Assembly: GCF_014648895.1 (NCBI RefSeq)
Contig: NZ_BMRZ01000003.1
Coordinates: 744,001 to 808,000, forward strand
DNA from: Streptomyces tanashiensis
GTDB lineage: Bacteria; Actinomycetota; Actinomycetes; Streptomycetales; Streptomycetaceae
Reading direction: 5' to 3'
Length of the DNA: 64,000 nt
Made by a program: the position numbers and the translations under genes. Positions 8,271 through 18,566 of the stretch are shown piece after piece. Numbering within the stretch: position 1 is the first letter of the stretch; every line of letters begins with the position of its first letter. Under the pieces are notes generated by a model that saw only the letters and a list, made by a program, of their open reading frames with translations, searched no databases and was not told the origin of the DNA.

Positions 8271-8927
8271 ATGGGTCAGCCGGAGAGCGGAGTACACCGG
8301 GAAGCGGGTCAGCCGGATCGTTCGCCGGACCTTCCGCCGGATCTGCCGCCGGGGCAGCGGCTGCAGCGCGGCTGGCCGGTCACCCACTACGGGCCCGTCC
8401 CCAAGTTCAAGCCGGACCGCTGGGAGTTCCGGGTCTTCGGCGCGACGGCCGACGGTGACAAGCGGTGCTGGAACCACGAGGAGTTCTCGGCCCTTCCGTT
8501 CTCCACGGTCCTGGCCGATCTGCACTGCGTCACGAAATTCAGCATGCTCGGGGCCGAATGGGGTGGTGTCCCCGCCCGCACGGTCCTGGAGCTCGCTCCG
8601 CCCGCGCCCCATGTGACCCATGTGATGGTCTGGGCCGAGTACGGCTACAGCGCCAACATGCGGCTCGCCGACTTCGCCTCGGACCGTACGATCTTCGCCA
8701 CCCACAAGGACGGGGAGCTGCTCACCGCCGAGCACGGTTTCCCGCTGCGGCTCGTCGTCCCGCATCTGTACGCCTGGAAGGGGCCCAAGTGGGTCCGGGG
8801 CGTGGAGTACATGGCGGCCGACCGCCGGGGCTTCTGGGAGGAGCGCGGCTACCACAACCTCGGTGACCCGTGGACGGAGCAGCGCTACTCGTACCAGGAG
8901 GAACCGGGAGACGGCCCGGAGCTGTAG
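8271..8927 (+). CDS. Sulfite-oxidase-like molybdopterin oxidoreductase
   Basis: The 218-residue protein has the core fold signatures of the sulfite oxidase/YedY molybdopterin family: the Cys that ligates molybdenum in LHCVTKFSM, preceded by the WEFRVFG region, and later YSANMRLADFAS and LRLVVPHLYAWKGPKWV. It has no haem or dimerisation domain and no export signal, so it is a cytoplasmic single-domain member whose substrate is unknown. The start is uncertain: ATG at 8271 has a possible -10 (CACCAT) 7 nt upstream and would be leaderless; ATG at 8262 would add three residues. Its upstream region is shared with the divergent bfr gene. Confidence 0.85.
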   Translation: MGQPESGVHREAGQPDRSPDLPPDLPPGQRLQRGWPVTHYGPVPKFKPDRWEFRVFGATADGDKRCWNHEEFSALPFSTVLADLHCVTKFSMLGAEWGGVPARTVLELAPPAPHVTHVMVWAEYGYSANMRLADFASDRTIFATHKDGELLTAEHGFPLRLVVPHLYAWKGPKWVRGVEYMAADRRGFWEERGYHNLGDPWTEQRYSYQEEPGDGPEL

Positions 8928-8958
8928 CCGCTCCGGACCGTGGACCCCGTGTGGCGGC

Positions 8959-9543
8959 TCAGTGGTGGTACTGGTGGACCACCGCGTGGCCCTTGCCCCG
9001 GCCGATCATCCACTTGTTGACCGGCGTGGTGATCACGAACGCGGCGGCCAGGGCGATGGCGAGCACGATCCAGAAGAGCGGCTCGTCCAGGTGCGCGTCC
9101 ATGGCGCCGGGCCAGAGGGCGATGACGCCGTTGTCGATGAGCTCCATGACGGCGATGGAGAGGGTGTCGGCGGCGAGGGCGACCTTGAAGGCCGTCCTGA
9201 AGTCGACGCCGGCGGACAGGATGCCGCGCAGGGTGAGCGCGTAGCCGAAGAAGAAGGCCAGGATGATCGCGAGGATCATCGTCGACAGGTTGCCCCAGCC
9301 GAGCGCGGTGCCGATGATCATGCCGAGGATCTCGCCGATGGCGCAGCCGGTGAGGCAGTGCAGCGTGGCCTTGGCGGCCATGGACCAGGAGACCGTCCCC
9401 GGGGCGTGGTGGTGGCCCGCGTGAGCGCTGTGGTCGGTGTGGGCGCCGTGGTCCGCGTGACTGCCGTGCTCCGCGTGGCCCTCGTGTCCTGCGTGACCCT
9501 CGTGACCTGTGTGGTCGTGGTGTGCGTGCGCTTCGTGCTGCAT
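8959..9543 (-). CDS. His-rich DUF4396 membrane protein
   Basis: The 194-residue protein begins with a striking tail: 18 His in the first 46 residues, in HxxH and HEGHAGH-like spacing, which should bind transition metals. About four hydrophobic helices follow (GEILGMIIGTALGW, TMILAIILAFFFGYAL, LFWIVLAIALAAAFVI and a weaker one at LTGCAIG), matching the DUF4396 family. Its biochemical role is not established to my knowledge. The ATG at 9543 was chosen because the conserved frame starts there; there is no strong ribosome site. A CsoR-like palindrome 49 bp upstream of the ATG suggests induction by copper, consistent with the His tail. Confidence 0.8.
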   Translation of the reverse strand: MQHEAHAHHDHTGHEGHAGHEGHAEHGSHADHGAHTDHSAHAGHHHAPGTVSWSMAAKATLHCLTGCAIGEILGMIIGTALGWGNLSTMILAIILAFFFGYALTLRGILSAGVDFRTAFKVALAADTLSIAVMELIDNGVIALWPGAMDAHLDEPLFWIVLAIALAAAFVITTPVNKWMIGRGKGHAVVHQYHH

Positions 9544-9592
9544 GGGGTGCCCCCAAACTCGGGTAGCGGTTCCTGCCGTCAACAAGAACCGT

Positions 9593-9609
9593 ATACCCCC
9601 CTGGGGTAT
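9593..9609 (-). promoter_or_regulatory. CsoR-like copper operator candidate
   Basis: The 17-bp sequence is a perfect 7-3-7 palindrome, ATACCCC CCT GGGGTAT. It has the form of operators bound by the CsoR/RcnR copper repressors (TACCC...GGGTA). It lies upstream of the His-rich DUF4396 gene and overlaps TATACG, a possible -10 box on the minus strand. Assignment to CsoR rests on motif resemblance; no csoR gene is in the window. Confidence 0.6.
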
Positions 9610-9626
9610 TCCTCAACAGGAAATGA

Positions 9627-10487
9627 TCACCCTCGGCGCTCGCGGAGCTTCTTCAGCAGCTCGACGTCGGCGACGTGGCCCTCCTTGCCGCCCGGGGTCT
9701 CGATGATCAGCGGCACGTTCTCGGTGGCGGGGTGCCGCAGGAGGTTCCGGAACGCCTCCTCGCCGATGTGACCCGCGCCGATGTTCGCGTGCCGGTCCTT
9801 GTGGGCGCCCACGACGTCCTTCGAGTCATTGGCGTGGATCAGCTTCAGCCGGCCCTCGCCGACCGTCTCCACCAGCAGGTCCAGCGTCTGCGCCGCCCCG
9901 TGCGGGCCCGCCAGGTCGTGGCCCGCCGCGAAGATGTGGCAGGTGTCGAGGCAGACGCCCAGCTTGGGATGGCGGTCGAGCGCGTCGAAGTACGGGCCGA
10001 AGTCCCAGGTCCGGGAGCAGAGCGAGAAGCCCTGGCCGGCCGTCGACTCCAGGAGCAGGTACGGATCGTCCTCGTGCGTCAGCTCGTCCAGGAGCGGCAG
10101 CATCCGCTCCCGGACCTGCGCGAGGGCCACCTCGCGCGGGCGGCCGCCGGTCGCCGAGCCGGTGTGCACCACCACGCCCTTCGCGCCGATCTCCCGGCCC
10201 CGGCGCAGCGAGTGCCGCAGCGACTCCACCGACTTCTCCACCGTGGCCTCGGTGTGGGAGCCGAAGTTGATCAGATACGGGGCGTGCACCCACGCCGAGA
10301 TCGACTCGGCCTCGCACTCGGCCCGGAACCGCTCGTCCTGGGCCGGGTTGCCGGCCGGGGTCGCCCAGCCGCGCGGGTTGGCGACGAAGACCTGCACGGT
10401 CTCGGCACCGAGCTCGCGGGCGTAACCGAGGCCGACCGTGGCGAGGCCACCGGCCACGGGGACATGACCGCCGACGGGGTTGCGCAT
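9627..10487 (-). CDS. nfo: Endonuclease IV (apurinic/apyrimidinic endonuclease)
   Basis: This 286-residue enzyme has the TIM-barrel and trinuclear-zinc motifs of the Nfo family: HAPYLINF, VVHTGS, LESTAGQG, CLDTCHIFAAGHD, HANDSK, DRHANIGAGHIG and the terminal IETPGG. It cleaves DNA 5' to abasic sites in base excision repair. Length is normal. It starts with an ATG only 5 bp after the kinase gene stop codon, so the two are probably co-transcribed. Confidence 0.93.
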   Translation of the reverse strand: MRNPVGGHVPVAGGLATVGLGYARELGAETVQVFVANPRGWATPAGNPAQDERFRAECEAESISAWVHAPYLINFGSHTEATVEKSVESLRHSLRRGREIGAKGVVVHTGSATGGRPREVALAQVRERMLPLLDELTHEDDPYLLLESTAGQGFSLCSRTWDFGPYFDALDRHPKLGVCLDTCHIFAAGHDLAGPHGAAQTLDLLVETVGEGRLKLIHANDSKDVVGAHKDRHANIGAGHIGEEAFRNLLRHPATENVPLIIETPGGKEGHVADVELLKKLRERRG

Positions 10488-10492
10488 GAGCT

Positions 10493-12382
10493 CTAGAGTC
10501 CCTTGATCGTGATGGTGATGGTGGAGCCCTCGGGTGCGGTCTCGCCGCCCTTCACGGACTGGCTCGCGACCGTGTCGCCGAGGTAGGGGAAGGACTTCTT
10601 GACCTCCACCTCGAAGCCCGCGTCCTCCAGGGCCGCGCGCGCGTCCGCCGTCGACTCCCCGGACACGTCGGGCACCTCGACCAGCTTCGGTCCCTTGGAG
10701 ACGGTGAGCGTGATGACGTCGCCCTCGGCGGCCCGGCTGCCCCCGGCGAGGGACTGGGCCGCGACGGTGCCGGCCTCCTCCAGGGAGTTGATCCGCTCAG
10801 GGGCGACCTTGACGGTGAGCCCCTCCTCCTGGAGGAGGGCCGTGGCGTCGGCGACGGTCTCGCCGCTGACGTCGGGCACGTCGATCGGCGAGCCCTTGCT
10901 GACCACCAGGGCGACGGCCGAGTCGGGGCTGCGCTCGGTTCCGGGCTCGGGGTCGGAGCCGATCACGGAGCCCTGCGCGACGGAGTCGCTGAACTCGCGG
11001 GTGATCACCCCGGGGGAGAGGCCCTCCTCCTCCAGGGCGCGCCTGGCCTCCGCGAGCGGCTTGTTCCTGAGGTTGGGCACCTTCACGATCTCCGGGCCCC
11101 GGGAGAGGGTCAGGACGACCGTGCCGTTGCCTCGGAGGCGCTCGCCGGGGGCGGGGTCGACGGCCATGACCGTGCCGCGCTCGTACACGTCGCTGAAGGC
11201 GCGCTTCGTGGTGCCGACGTCGAGCCCGGCGTCGGTGATTCGTTTCGTCGCGTCGGCCTCGGTCTGGCCGAGGACGGCGGGGACGCGGGTGAACTGGCCG
11301 GAGTTGATGTACCAGACGCCGGCGCCCAGGCCGAGGGCGAGGAGGACGGCGACGACGATCAGGAGGGGGCCGCGCGGGGGCCGCCTGCGGGCGGCCGCGG
11401 GGGGTGCCTCCGGGGCGGGCAGCCGGTTGGTGTGCTCGGTCGCCGCCGGTACGGGGCGGGCGATCACGCTCGTCCGGTCCTCGGCGGTGTTCCGGGCCTC
11501 GGACCGCGCCAGCGGGGGCACCGCGTCCAGCTGCTCGTCGCCGAGCCCGGCGCGGGCCTCCCGGAGCAGGGCGAGGAGGGCGACGGCGTCGTGCGGGCGG
11601 ACCTCGGGGTTGCGGGCCGTGGCCGCCGCGACCAGGTCGTCCAGCTCGGGGGCGAGCCCGGGGACGGCGGCGGAGGGGGCGGGCACGTCGGTGTTCAGGT
11701 GCTGGTAGAGGACCTGGGCGGGGGTGTCGCCGGAGTGCGGCTTGCCGCCCGTCAGCATCTCGTAGAGGACGACACCGCAGGCGTACACGTCGGCGCGGGT
11801 GTCGGCGGTGCCGTGCTCGATCTGCTCCGGCGCGAGGTACGAGACCGTGCCGAGGACCGAGCCGGTGGTGGCCGTCGCCGAGCCCACGGCCCGCACGAGA
11901 CCGAAGTCGGCGACCTTCACCCGGCCGTCGTCCCCTATCAGGACGTTCTCCGGCTTCATGTCCCGGTGCACGAACCCGGCCCGGTGCGCGGCGCCGAGCG
12001 CGGCGAGCACCGGCTCCAGGATGTCCAGCGCGGCACGGGGCGAGAGGGCGCCGCGCTCGCGCAGGACGTCGCGGAGGGTGCAGCCGGCGACGTACTCCAT
12101 CGCCAGATAGACGTACGCACCCTCGGCACCCTGGTCGAAGACGCCGACGACGTTCGGGTGCGCGAGCCGCGCGACGGACTTCGCCTCGCGGATGAACCGC
12201 TCGACGAAGGCGGCGTCGGTGGCGAGGGCGGGGTGCATCACCTTGAGCGCGAGGACGCGGTCGAGGCGGGTGTCCACGGCCCGGTAGACCGTGGCCATCC
12301 CGCCGACGGCGATGCGCGCGTCGACGCGGTAGCGGCCGTCGAGCAGCCGCCCGACGAGGGGGTCCTGAAGGGTCGTGTCCAC
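10493..12382 (-). CDS. Transmembrane Ser/Thr protein kinase with four PASTA domains
   Basis: The 629-residue protein has an N-terminal Hanks-type kinase domain (about 14-275) with glycine-rich loop GGMATVY, Lys 47 (ALKV), HRDMKPEN (Asp 141) and DFG (Asp 159); a linker; one transmembrane helix (about 339-359); and four extracellular PASTA repeats to the C-terminus, which in this family bind peptidoglycan fragments or lipid II. All catalytic residues are present. The start is either GTG 12382 or GTG 12388: neither has a Shine-Dalgarno, and TAGACT spaced 7 nt before 12382 suggests a leaderless start there. Its neighbourhood (class II DAHP synthase, Rv2175c homologue, metF) parallels that of PknL in Mycobacterium. 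A three-hairpin repeat occupies the upstream region. Confidence 0.92.
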   Translation of the reverse strand: MDTTLQDPLVGRLLDGRYRVDARIAVGGMATVYRAVDTRLDRVLALKVMHPALATDAAFVERFIREAKSVARLAHPNVVGVFDQGAEGAYVYLAMEYVAGCTLRDVLRERGALSPRAALDILEPVLAALGAAHRAGFVHRDMKPENVLIGDDGRVKVADFGLVRAVGSATATTGSVLGTVSYLAPEQIEHGTADTRADVYACGVVLYEMLTGGKPHSGDTPAQVLYQHLNTDVPAPSAAVPGLAPELDDLVAAATARNPEVRPHDAVALLALLREARAGLGDEQLDAVPPLARSEARNTAEDRTSVIARPVPAATEHTNRLPAPEAPPAAARRRPPRGPLLIVVAVLLALGLGAGVWYINSGQFTRVPAVLGQTEADATKRITDAGLDVGTTKRAFSDVYERGTVMAVDPAPGERLRGNGTVVLTLSRGPEIVKVPNLRNKPLAEARRALEEEGLSPGVITREFSDSVAQGSVIGSDPEPGTERSPDSAVALVVSKGSPIDVPDVSGETVADATALLQEEGLTVKVAPERINSLEEAGTVAAQSLAGGSRAAEGDVITLTVSKGPKLVEVPDVSGESTADARAALEDAGFEVEVKKSFPYLGDTVASQSVKGGETAPEGSTITITIKGL

Positions 12383-12470
12383 GGCCACGAGTCTACGAGG
12401 GCGGGGCGGGGGGCTTGCGCGGGCGGCGACGACTGCAGCGCACCTGTGACGCGCCTCGCGCTTGGCGCGT

Positions 12471-12692
12471 GCCCGCGCCCGTTGTGGGCAGTCGTTCCGC
12501 AGGGCGGAACGGGTGGGCACAACGGACGGCGCCCCTTGCCGGGCCCAGGCTCCCGCGCCTGGACCCGCACCCTTGGTGCAGTGCGCCGGCGGTGCGGGTC
12601 CAGGCACAGGGGAGCGAGGCGCCGCTGAGGGCGCCGTCCCGTGCGCCCACCCGTCCCGCCCAGCGGGACGATTGCCCACAACGGGCGCGGGG
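12471..12692. repeat. Dispersed three-hairpin intergenic repeat, copy A
   Basis: This fills most of the 333-bp gap between the kinase start and the thiG stop. It consists of a left hairpin (outer CCGTTGTG with CACAACGG, inner TTCCGC with GCGGAA), a central hairpin (CCTGGACCCGCACC with GGTGCGGGTCCAGG), and a right hairpin (inner TCCCGC with GCGGGA, outer strand ending CACAACGGG) that is an inverted version of the left one. Outermost flanks (CCCGCGCCCG and CGGGCGCGGG) also pair. Copies B and C share this layout and much of the sequence. It encodes no conserved protein. Confidence 0.85.
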
Positions 12693-12715
12693 CGCGGGCC
12701 CGCAAACGGGCGGGG

Positions 12716-14867
<2,152 letters not shown>

Positions 14868-14880
14868 GGGCGTCCAGCCC

Positions 14881-14975
14881 CTCCCTTCGCCGGCATGACC
14901 CGGATCAGGTTCGTACGGTCGGAGGCCGTCCCAGCCTCCCTCTCAGCCCGGTGCGTCCGGGCTCCCGCGAGTGCT
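14881..14975 (-). ncRNA. TPP riboswitch (THI element)
   Basis: On the minus strand the leader contains the two conserved halves of the thiamine-pyrophosphate aptamer: GGGAGCCC followed by CTGAGAGGGA, and further on CTGATCCGGGTCATGCCGGC followed by GAAGGGA. It ends 14 nt before the thiO ATG. That short gap suggests control of ribosome access instead of a separate terminator. Confidence 0.93.
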
Positions 14976-15028
14976 TTACGCCCGCCAGACTAGCCCGCGT
15001 CGATACCCGGCCACAGACCCCTCCCTTC

Positions 15029-15043
15029 CTGACGGTCCGTCAG
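15029..15043 (+). promoter_or_regulatory. Palindromic operator candidate (TetR-like) in the reductase promoter
   Basis: CTGACGG T CCGTCAG is a perfect 7-1-7 palindrome that ends 5 bp before the candidate -10 hexamer TAAGGT (15049-15054). A repressor bound here would cover the -35/-10 spacer. TetR-family regulators commonly bind sites of this type; the regulator is unknown. Confidence 0.5.
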
Positions 15044-15060
15044 ATGCGTAAGGTGGGCGG

Positions 15061-16275
15061 GTGAGCGAGCAGAAGCAGGCCCAGCAGCACGTCGTGATCG
15101 TCGGCGCCGGAATGGCGGGCGTCCAGACCGCCGTCGCCCTGCGCGAGCAGGGCTTCGCCGGCCCCGTGACCCTCATCGGGGCCGAGCCCCACCAGCCCTA
15201 CGACCGGCCACCGCTCTCCAAGGCGATCCTCCTCGGCAAGGCGGAGGACTCCGCCTTCGAGGTCGACTTCGAGGAGCTCCGCATCGAGCTGCGCCTCGGC
15301 CTGGACGTCACCGGTCTGCGCGCAGCCGACCACGAGATCGACACCGAGGCCGGGCCCGTCGCGTACGACACCCTGGTCCTCGCCACCGGAGCCCACCCCG
15401 TCACCCTGCCCGGCGCCGAGGGCGTCCCCGGGGTCCATCTGCTGCGCACCCTCGACGACGCCGTGCGCCTCGGGCCCGTCCTGGAGCGCCGCCACTCCGT
15501 CGTGGTCGTCGGCGCCGGCTGGATCGGCGCCGAGTTCGCCACCGCCGCGCGCGAGGCCGGCTGCGCCGTCACCGTCGTCGAGGCCGCCGACCGCCCCCTC
15601 GCCGGAGCCCTGCCCGCCGAGGTCGCCGCCCCCATGGCCGAGTGGTACGGGGCGAACGGCGCCGAACTCCTCACCCACGCGCGCGTGCACACCGTCGAGC
15701 CCGGCCGGGTCGTCCTCGCCGACGGCCGCGAACTGGCCGCCGACGCGGTCGTCGTCGGCATCGGCGCCCGCCCCGCCACGGGCTGGCTCGGCGGCTCCGG
15801 CATCGCCCTCGACCCGAGCGGCGCCGTCACCGCCGACGACCGGCTGCGCACCTCCCTGCCCGACGTGTACGCCGTCGGCGACTGCGCCTCCTTCCCCTCC
15901 GCCCGCTACGGCGAGCGTCTCCTCGTCCACCACTGGGACAACGCGCTCCAGGGCCCCCGCGCGGTCGCCGCGGCGATCACCGGCGCCGGCGACGCGCCGT
16001 ACGACCCGGTGCCGTACTTCTGGTCCGAGCAGTTCGGCCGCTTCGTCCAGTACGCGGGACACCACGCGGACGCCGACGAGCTGCTGTGGCGCGGCGACCC
16101 GGCCGACGAGACCTGGTCCGTGCTCTGGCTGCGCGCCGGGGTGCCGGTGGCGCTCCTCGCGGTCGGCCGCCCCCGCGACCTGGCCCAGGGCCGCAAGCTC
16201 ATCGAGGCCGCCGTCCCCGTCGACCCGGCGCGCGCCGCGGACCCGTCCGTCCCCCTGAAGGCGGCAGTCCGGTAG
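15061..16275 (+). CDS. FAD-dependent ferredoxin/rubredoxin reductase-type oxidoreductase
   Basis: The 404-residue protein has two dinucleotide-binding folds: FAD (VVIVGAGMAGVQTAVALRE) and NAD(P)H (VVVVGAGWIGAEFATAA), then DVYAVGDCASF and a C-terminal domain with VHHWDNALQGPRAVAAAITG, all typical of ferredoxin reductases that feed electrons to cytochrome P450s or oxygenases. No ferredoxin or P450 gene is adjacent, so the partner is unknown. The GTG at 15061 has no ribosome site, but TAAGGT lies 6 nt upstream, so it is probably leaderless. It is transcribed away from the thi operon. Confidence 0.9.
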   Translation: MSEQKQAQQHVVIVGAGMAGVQTAVALREQGFAGPVTLIGAEPHQPYDRPPLSKAILLGKAEDSAFEVDFEELRIELRLGLDVTGLRAADHEIDTEAGPVAYDTLVLATGAHPVTLPGAEGVPGVHLLRTLDDAVRLGPVLERRHSVVVVGAGWIGAEFATAAREAGCAVTVVEAADRPLAGALPAEVAAPMAEWYGANGAELLTHARVHTVEPGRVVLADGRELAADAVVVGIGARPATGWLGGSGIALDPSGAVTADDRLRTSLPDVYAVGDCASFPSARYGERLLVHHWDNALQGPRAVAAAITGAGDAPYDPVPYFWSEQFGRFVQYAGHHADADELLWRGDPADETWSVLWLRAGVPVALLAVGRPRDLAQGRKLIEAAVPVDPARAADPSVPLKAAVR

Positions 16276-16318
16276 GGCCCGACTACCGGCTGTCAGTCCG
16301 GGATGGCAGGCTTGTCCT

Positions 16319-16684
16319 GTGACCGAGATTGACGTAAAGATCGATGCGCTCGTCCCCGCCTGGCTCTACGTGCCCGACATCGCGGAGATGCTGGACGTGG
16401 ACGTGGTGCGCGTGCGGCAGCTGATCAAGGAAGGCCAGCTCATCGCCGTGCGCCGCGGCGAGAACAACGCCCTGCAGATCCCCGCCGCCTTCATCCAGGG
16501 CGACAAGATCGTCAAGGGTCTCGTCGGGCTGCTGACCGTCCTGCGGGACGACGGCTTCACCAACGAGGAGATGCTGGAGTGGCTCTTCACTCCGGACGAG
16601 AGCCTGCCGGGCACGCCCGCCCAGGCGCTCAACGAGAACCGCGGCACGGAGGTGAAGCGCCGCGCCCAGGCGCTCGCGATCTGA
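16319..16684 (+). CDS. Rv2175c-family winged-helix DNA-binding protein
   Basis: This 121-residue protein matches the Rv2175c family: an N-terminal helix-turn-helix ([23 protein letters not shown]) and a C-terminal domain ([30 protein letters not shown]). In M. tuberculosis the homologue is a DNA-binding substrate of the kinase PknL, encoded next to it. Here the PASTA kinase lies about 4 kb away, beyond the thi operon and the ferredoxin reductase. The N-terminus ([15 protein letters not shown]) lacks an obvious Thr-rich tail, so conservation of the phosphorylation site cannot be judged. The GTG has a possible leaderless -10 (CAGGCT) 6 nt upstream. Confidence 0.88.
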   Translation: MTEIDVKIDALVPAWLYVPDIAEMLDVDVVRVRQLIKEGQLIAVRRGENNALQIPAAFIQGDKIVKGLVGLLTVLRDDGFTNEEMLEWLFTPDESLPGTPAQALNENRGTEVKRRAQALAI

Positions 16685-16728
16685 CGCCCGCACGCTGACG
16701 CACGGACGCACCGAAGACACCACCCGCG

Positions 16729-16773
16729 GGTGTCGCGGCGCCCCGCCCTCCACGGGCCGGGCGCCGCGGCACC
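16729..16773 (+). terminator. Hairpin terminator between the Rv2175c-like gene and thiE
   Basis: A 15-bp stem with one mismatch (GGTGTCGCGGCGCCC against GGGCGCCGCGGCACC) lies 45 bp after the stop codon and ends 26 bp before thiE. Confidence 0.7.
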
Positions 16774-16799
16774 GGCGCACGAACGGGGGGAACCCACCC

Positions 16800-17453
16800 A
16801 TGCCCACGCCTCGTGAGCGGCTCACCGACGCCCGGCTCTACCTGTGCACCGACGCCCGGAAGCGCCAGGGCGACCTGCCGGCCTTCCTCGACGCCGTGCT
16901 CTCCTCCGGCGTGGACATCGTGCAGCTCCGCGACAAGGGCATGGAGGCCGGCGAGGAGCTGGAGCACCTCGCCGTCTTCGCCGAGGCCGCCCGCCGGCAC
17001 GGCAGGCTCCTCGCGGTGAACGACCGGGCCGACGTCGCCCACGCGATCGGCTCCGACGTCCTCCACCTCGGCCAGGGCGACCTGCCCGTGCCCGCCGCCC
17101 GCGCGATCCTCGGCGACGAGGTGCTGATCGGCCGTTCCTGCCACGCCGAGACCGAGGTGGCCGCGGCCGCCGCCGAACCGGGCGTGGACTACTTCTGCAC
17201 CGGTCCCTGCTGGCCCACTCCCACCAAGCCCGGACGGTACGCACCAGGGCTCGGCCTCGTGCGGTACGCGGCGGGCCTGGCCCAGGACCGGCCCTGGTTC
17301 GCCATCGGCGGCATCGACGAGACCAACCTCGACGAGGTCCTGGACGCGGGCGCCCGCCGGATCGTCGTCGTCCGGGCCATCACCGAGGCCGACGATCCGG
17401 TTGCCGCGACGGCCGCCCTCGCCAAGCGCGTCCGCGAGCGCGCCGAAGCCTGA
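16800..17453 (+). CDS. thiE: Thiamine-phosphate synthase
   Basis: This 217-residue TIM-barrel enzyme joins hydroxymethylpyrimidine pyrophosphate and thiazole phosphate to give thiamine phosphate. Visible motifs are [34 protein letters not shown], the diphosphate-binding [11 protein letters not shown] and the glycine loop [13 protein letters not shown]. It lies on the opposite strand from the thiOSG operon and has no riboswitch. The ATG is preceded by a G-rich stretch (CGGGGGGAA), an acceptable ribosome site. It completes a four-gene thiamine locus (thiE, thiO, thiS, thiG). Confidence 0.94.
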   Translation: MPTPRERLTDARLYLCTDARKRQGDLPAFLDAVLSSGVDIVQLRDKGMEAGEELEHLAVFAEAARRHGRLLAVNDRADVAHAIGSDVLHLGQGDLPVPAARAILGDEVLIGRSCHAETEVAAAAAEPGVDYFCTGPCWPTPTKPGRYAPGLGLVRYAAGLAQDRPWFAIGGIDETNLDEVLDAGARRIVVVRAITEADDPVAATAALAKRVRERAEA

Positions 17454-17582
17454 GAGGCGTGGGCGAGGGGCGTCCGGCACCGCCGGGGGCCCGGCGCGGC
17501 GGGGTGCCCGGCGGGCGCCCGAGAGTGTCCGAAAAATTGTCCACTACTCGGACGGCGCCTACGCGGCTCCGCGCGCCGCGTC

Positions 17583-17588
17583 TAACCT
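17583..17588 (+). promoter_or_regulatory. Candidate -10 element for leaderless metF mRNA
   Basis: TAACCT ends 6 nt before the metF ATG and no Shine-Dalgarno is present. Upstream at 17527-17553 the six-base inverted repeat GTCCGA/TCGGAC flanks an AT-rich core (AAAAATTGT), unusual for this DNA, which could be an operator or a thiE terminator. Confidence 0.45.
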
Positions 17589-17594
17589 GCCCGT

Positions 17595-18512
17595 ATGGCC
17601 CTTGGTACCGCTTCCGTCCGATCGGACCGTGCGCGCACGGTCCGCGAGATCCTCGCTGCCGGTGACACGTCCTACTCCTTCGAGTTCTACGCGCCCCGGA
17701 CCGAGAAGGGCGAGCAGGTCCTGTGGAACGCCATGCGGAGAGTCGAGGCGGTGGGCCCCAGCTTCGTCTCCGTGACCTACGGCGCCGGCGGCTCCACCCG
17801 CGGCGGCACCGTCAAGGCCACCCAGAAGATCGCCTCCGACACCACCCTCACCCCCGTCGCCCACCTCACGGCCGTCGACCACTCGGTCGCCGAACTGCGG
17901 AACATTCTCGGCCAATACGCCGACGCGGGCATCCGCAACATGCTGGCCGTCCGCGGTGACCCGCCGGGCGACCCGCTGGGGGAGTGGGTCGAGCACCCGG
18001 AGGGCGTGAAGTACGCCGCCGACCTCGTCCGGCTGATCAAGGAGTCGGGAGACTTCTGTGTCGGCGTCGCCGCCTTCCCGGAGATGCACCCCCGCTCGAC
18101 CGACTGGGACACGGACATCCGGCACTTCGTGGACAAGTGCCGCGCGGGCGCCGACTACGCGATCACCCAGATGTTCTTCGACCCGGAGAACTACCTGCGG
18201 CTCCGCGACAGCGTGGCGAAGGCGGGCTGCGAGACCCCGATCATCCCCGAGGTCATGCCCGTCGTGAACGTGAAGACCCTCGACCGGCTGCCCCAGCTGA
18301 GCAACGCCGCCTTCCCCGCGGATGTGAAAGAGCGCATCCTCGCCGTCAAGGACGATCCCGCCGCTGTACGCTCCATCGGTATCGAGTTCGCGACGGAGTT
18401 CTGCGCGCGTCTGCTCTCCGAGGGTGTCCCCGGACTGCACTTCATCACGCTCAACAGCTCCACCGCGACGCTCGAGATCTACGAGAATCTCGGACTGCAC
18501 CAGCAGTCGTGA
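17595..18512 (+). CDS. metF: 5,10-Methylenetetrahydrofolate reductase
   Basis: This 305-residue MetF-family enzyme reduces methylene-THF to methyl-THF for methionine synthesis. The FAD-binding TIM-barrel motifs are clear: [59 protein letters not shown] and [16 protein letters not shown]. Length is typical for the bacterial form without a regulatory domain. The ATG at 17595 appears leaderless. It follows the thiE gene by 141 bp but the intervening inverted repeat suggests a separate unit. Confidence 0.94.
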   Translation: MALGTASVRSDRARTVREILAAGDTSYSFEFYAPRTEKGEQVLWNAMRRVEAVGPSFVSVTYGAGGSTRGGTVKATQKIASDTTLTPVAHLTAVDHSVAELRNILGQYADAGIRNMLAVRGDPPGDPLGEWVEHPEGVKYAADLVRLIKESGDFCVGVAAFPEMHPRSTDWDTDIRHFVDKCRAGADYAITQMFFDPENYLRLRDSVAKAGCETPIIPEVMPVVNVKTLDRLPQLSNAAFPADVKERILAVKDDPAAVRSIGIEFATEFCARLLSEGVPGLHFITLNSSTATLEIYENLGLHQQS

Positions 18513-18566
18513 CCGGTCGTACCCGCCCCGACCCGCGGCGGTGACCGTGGAGAGGGGCGGCGGGGC

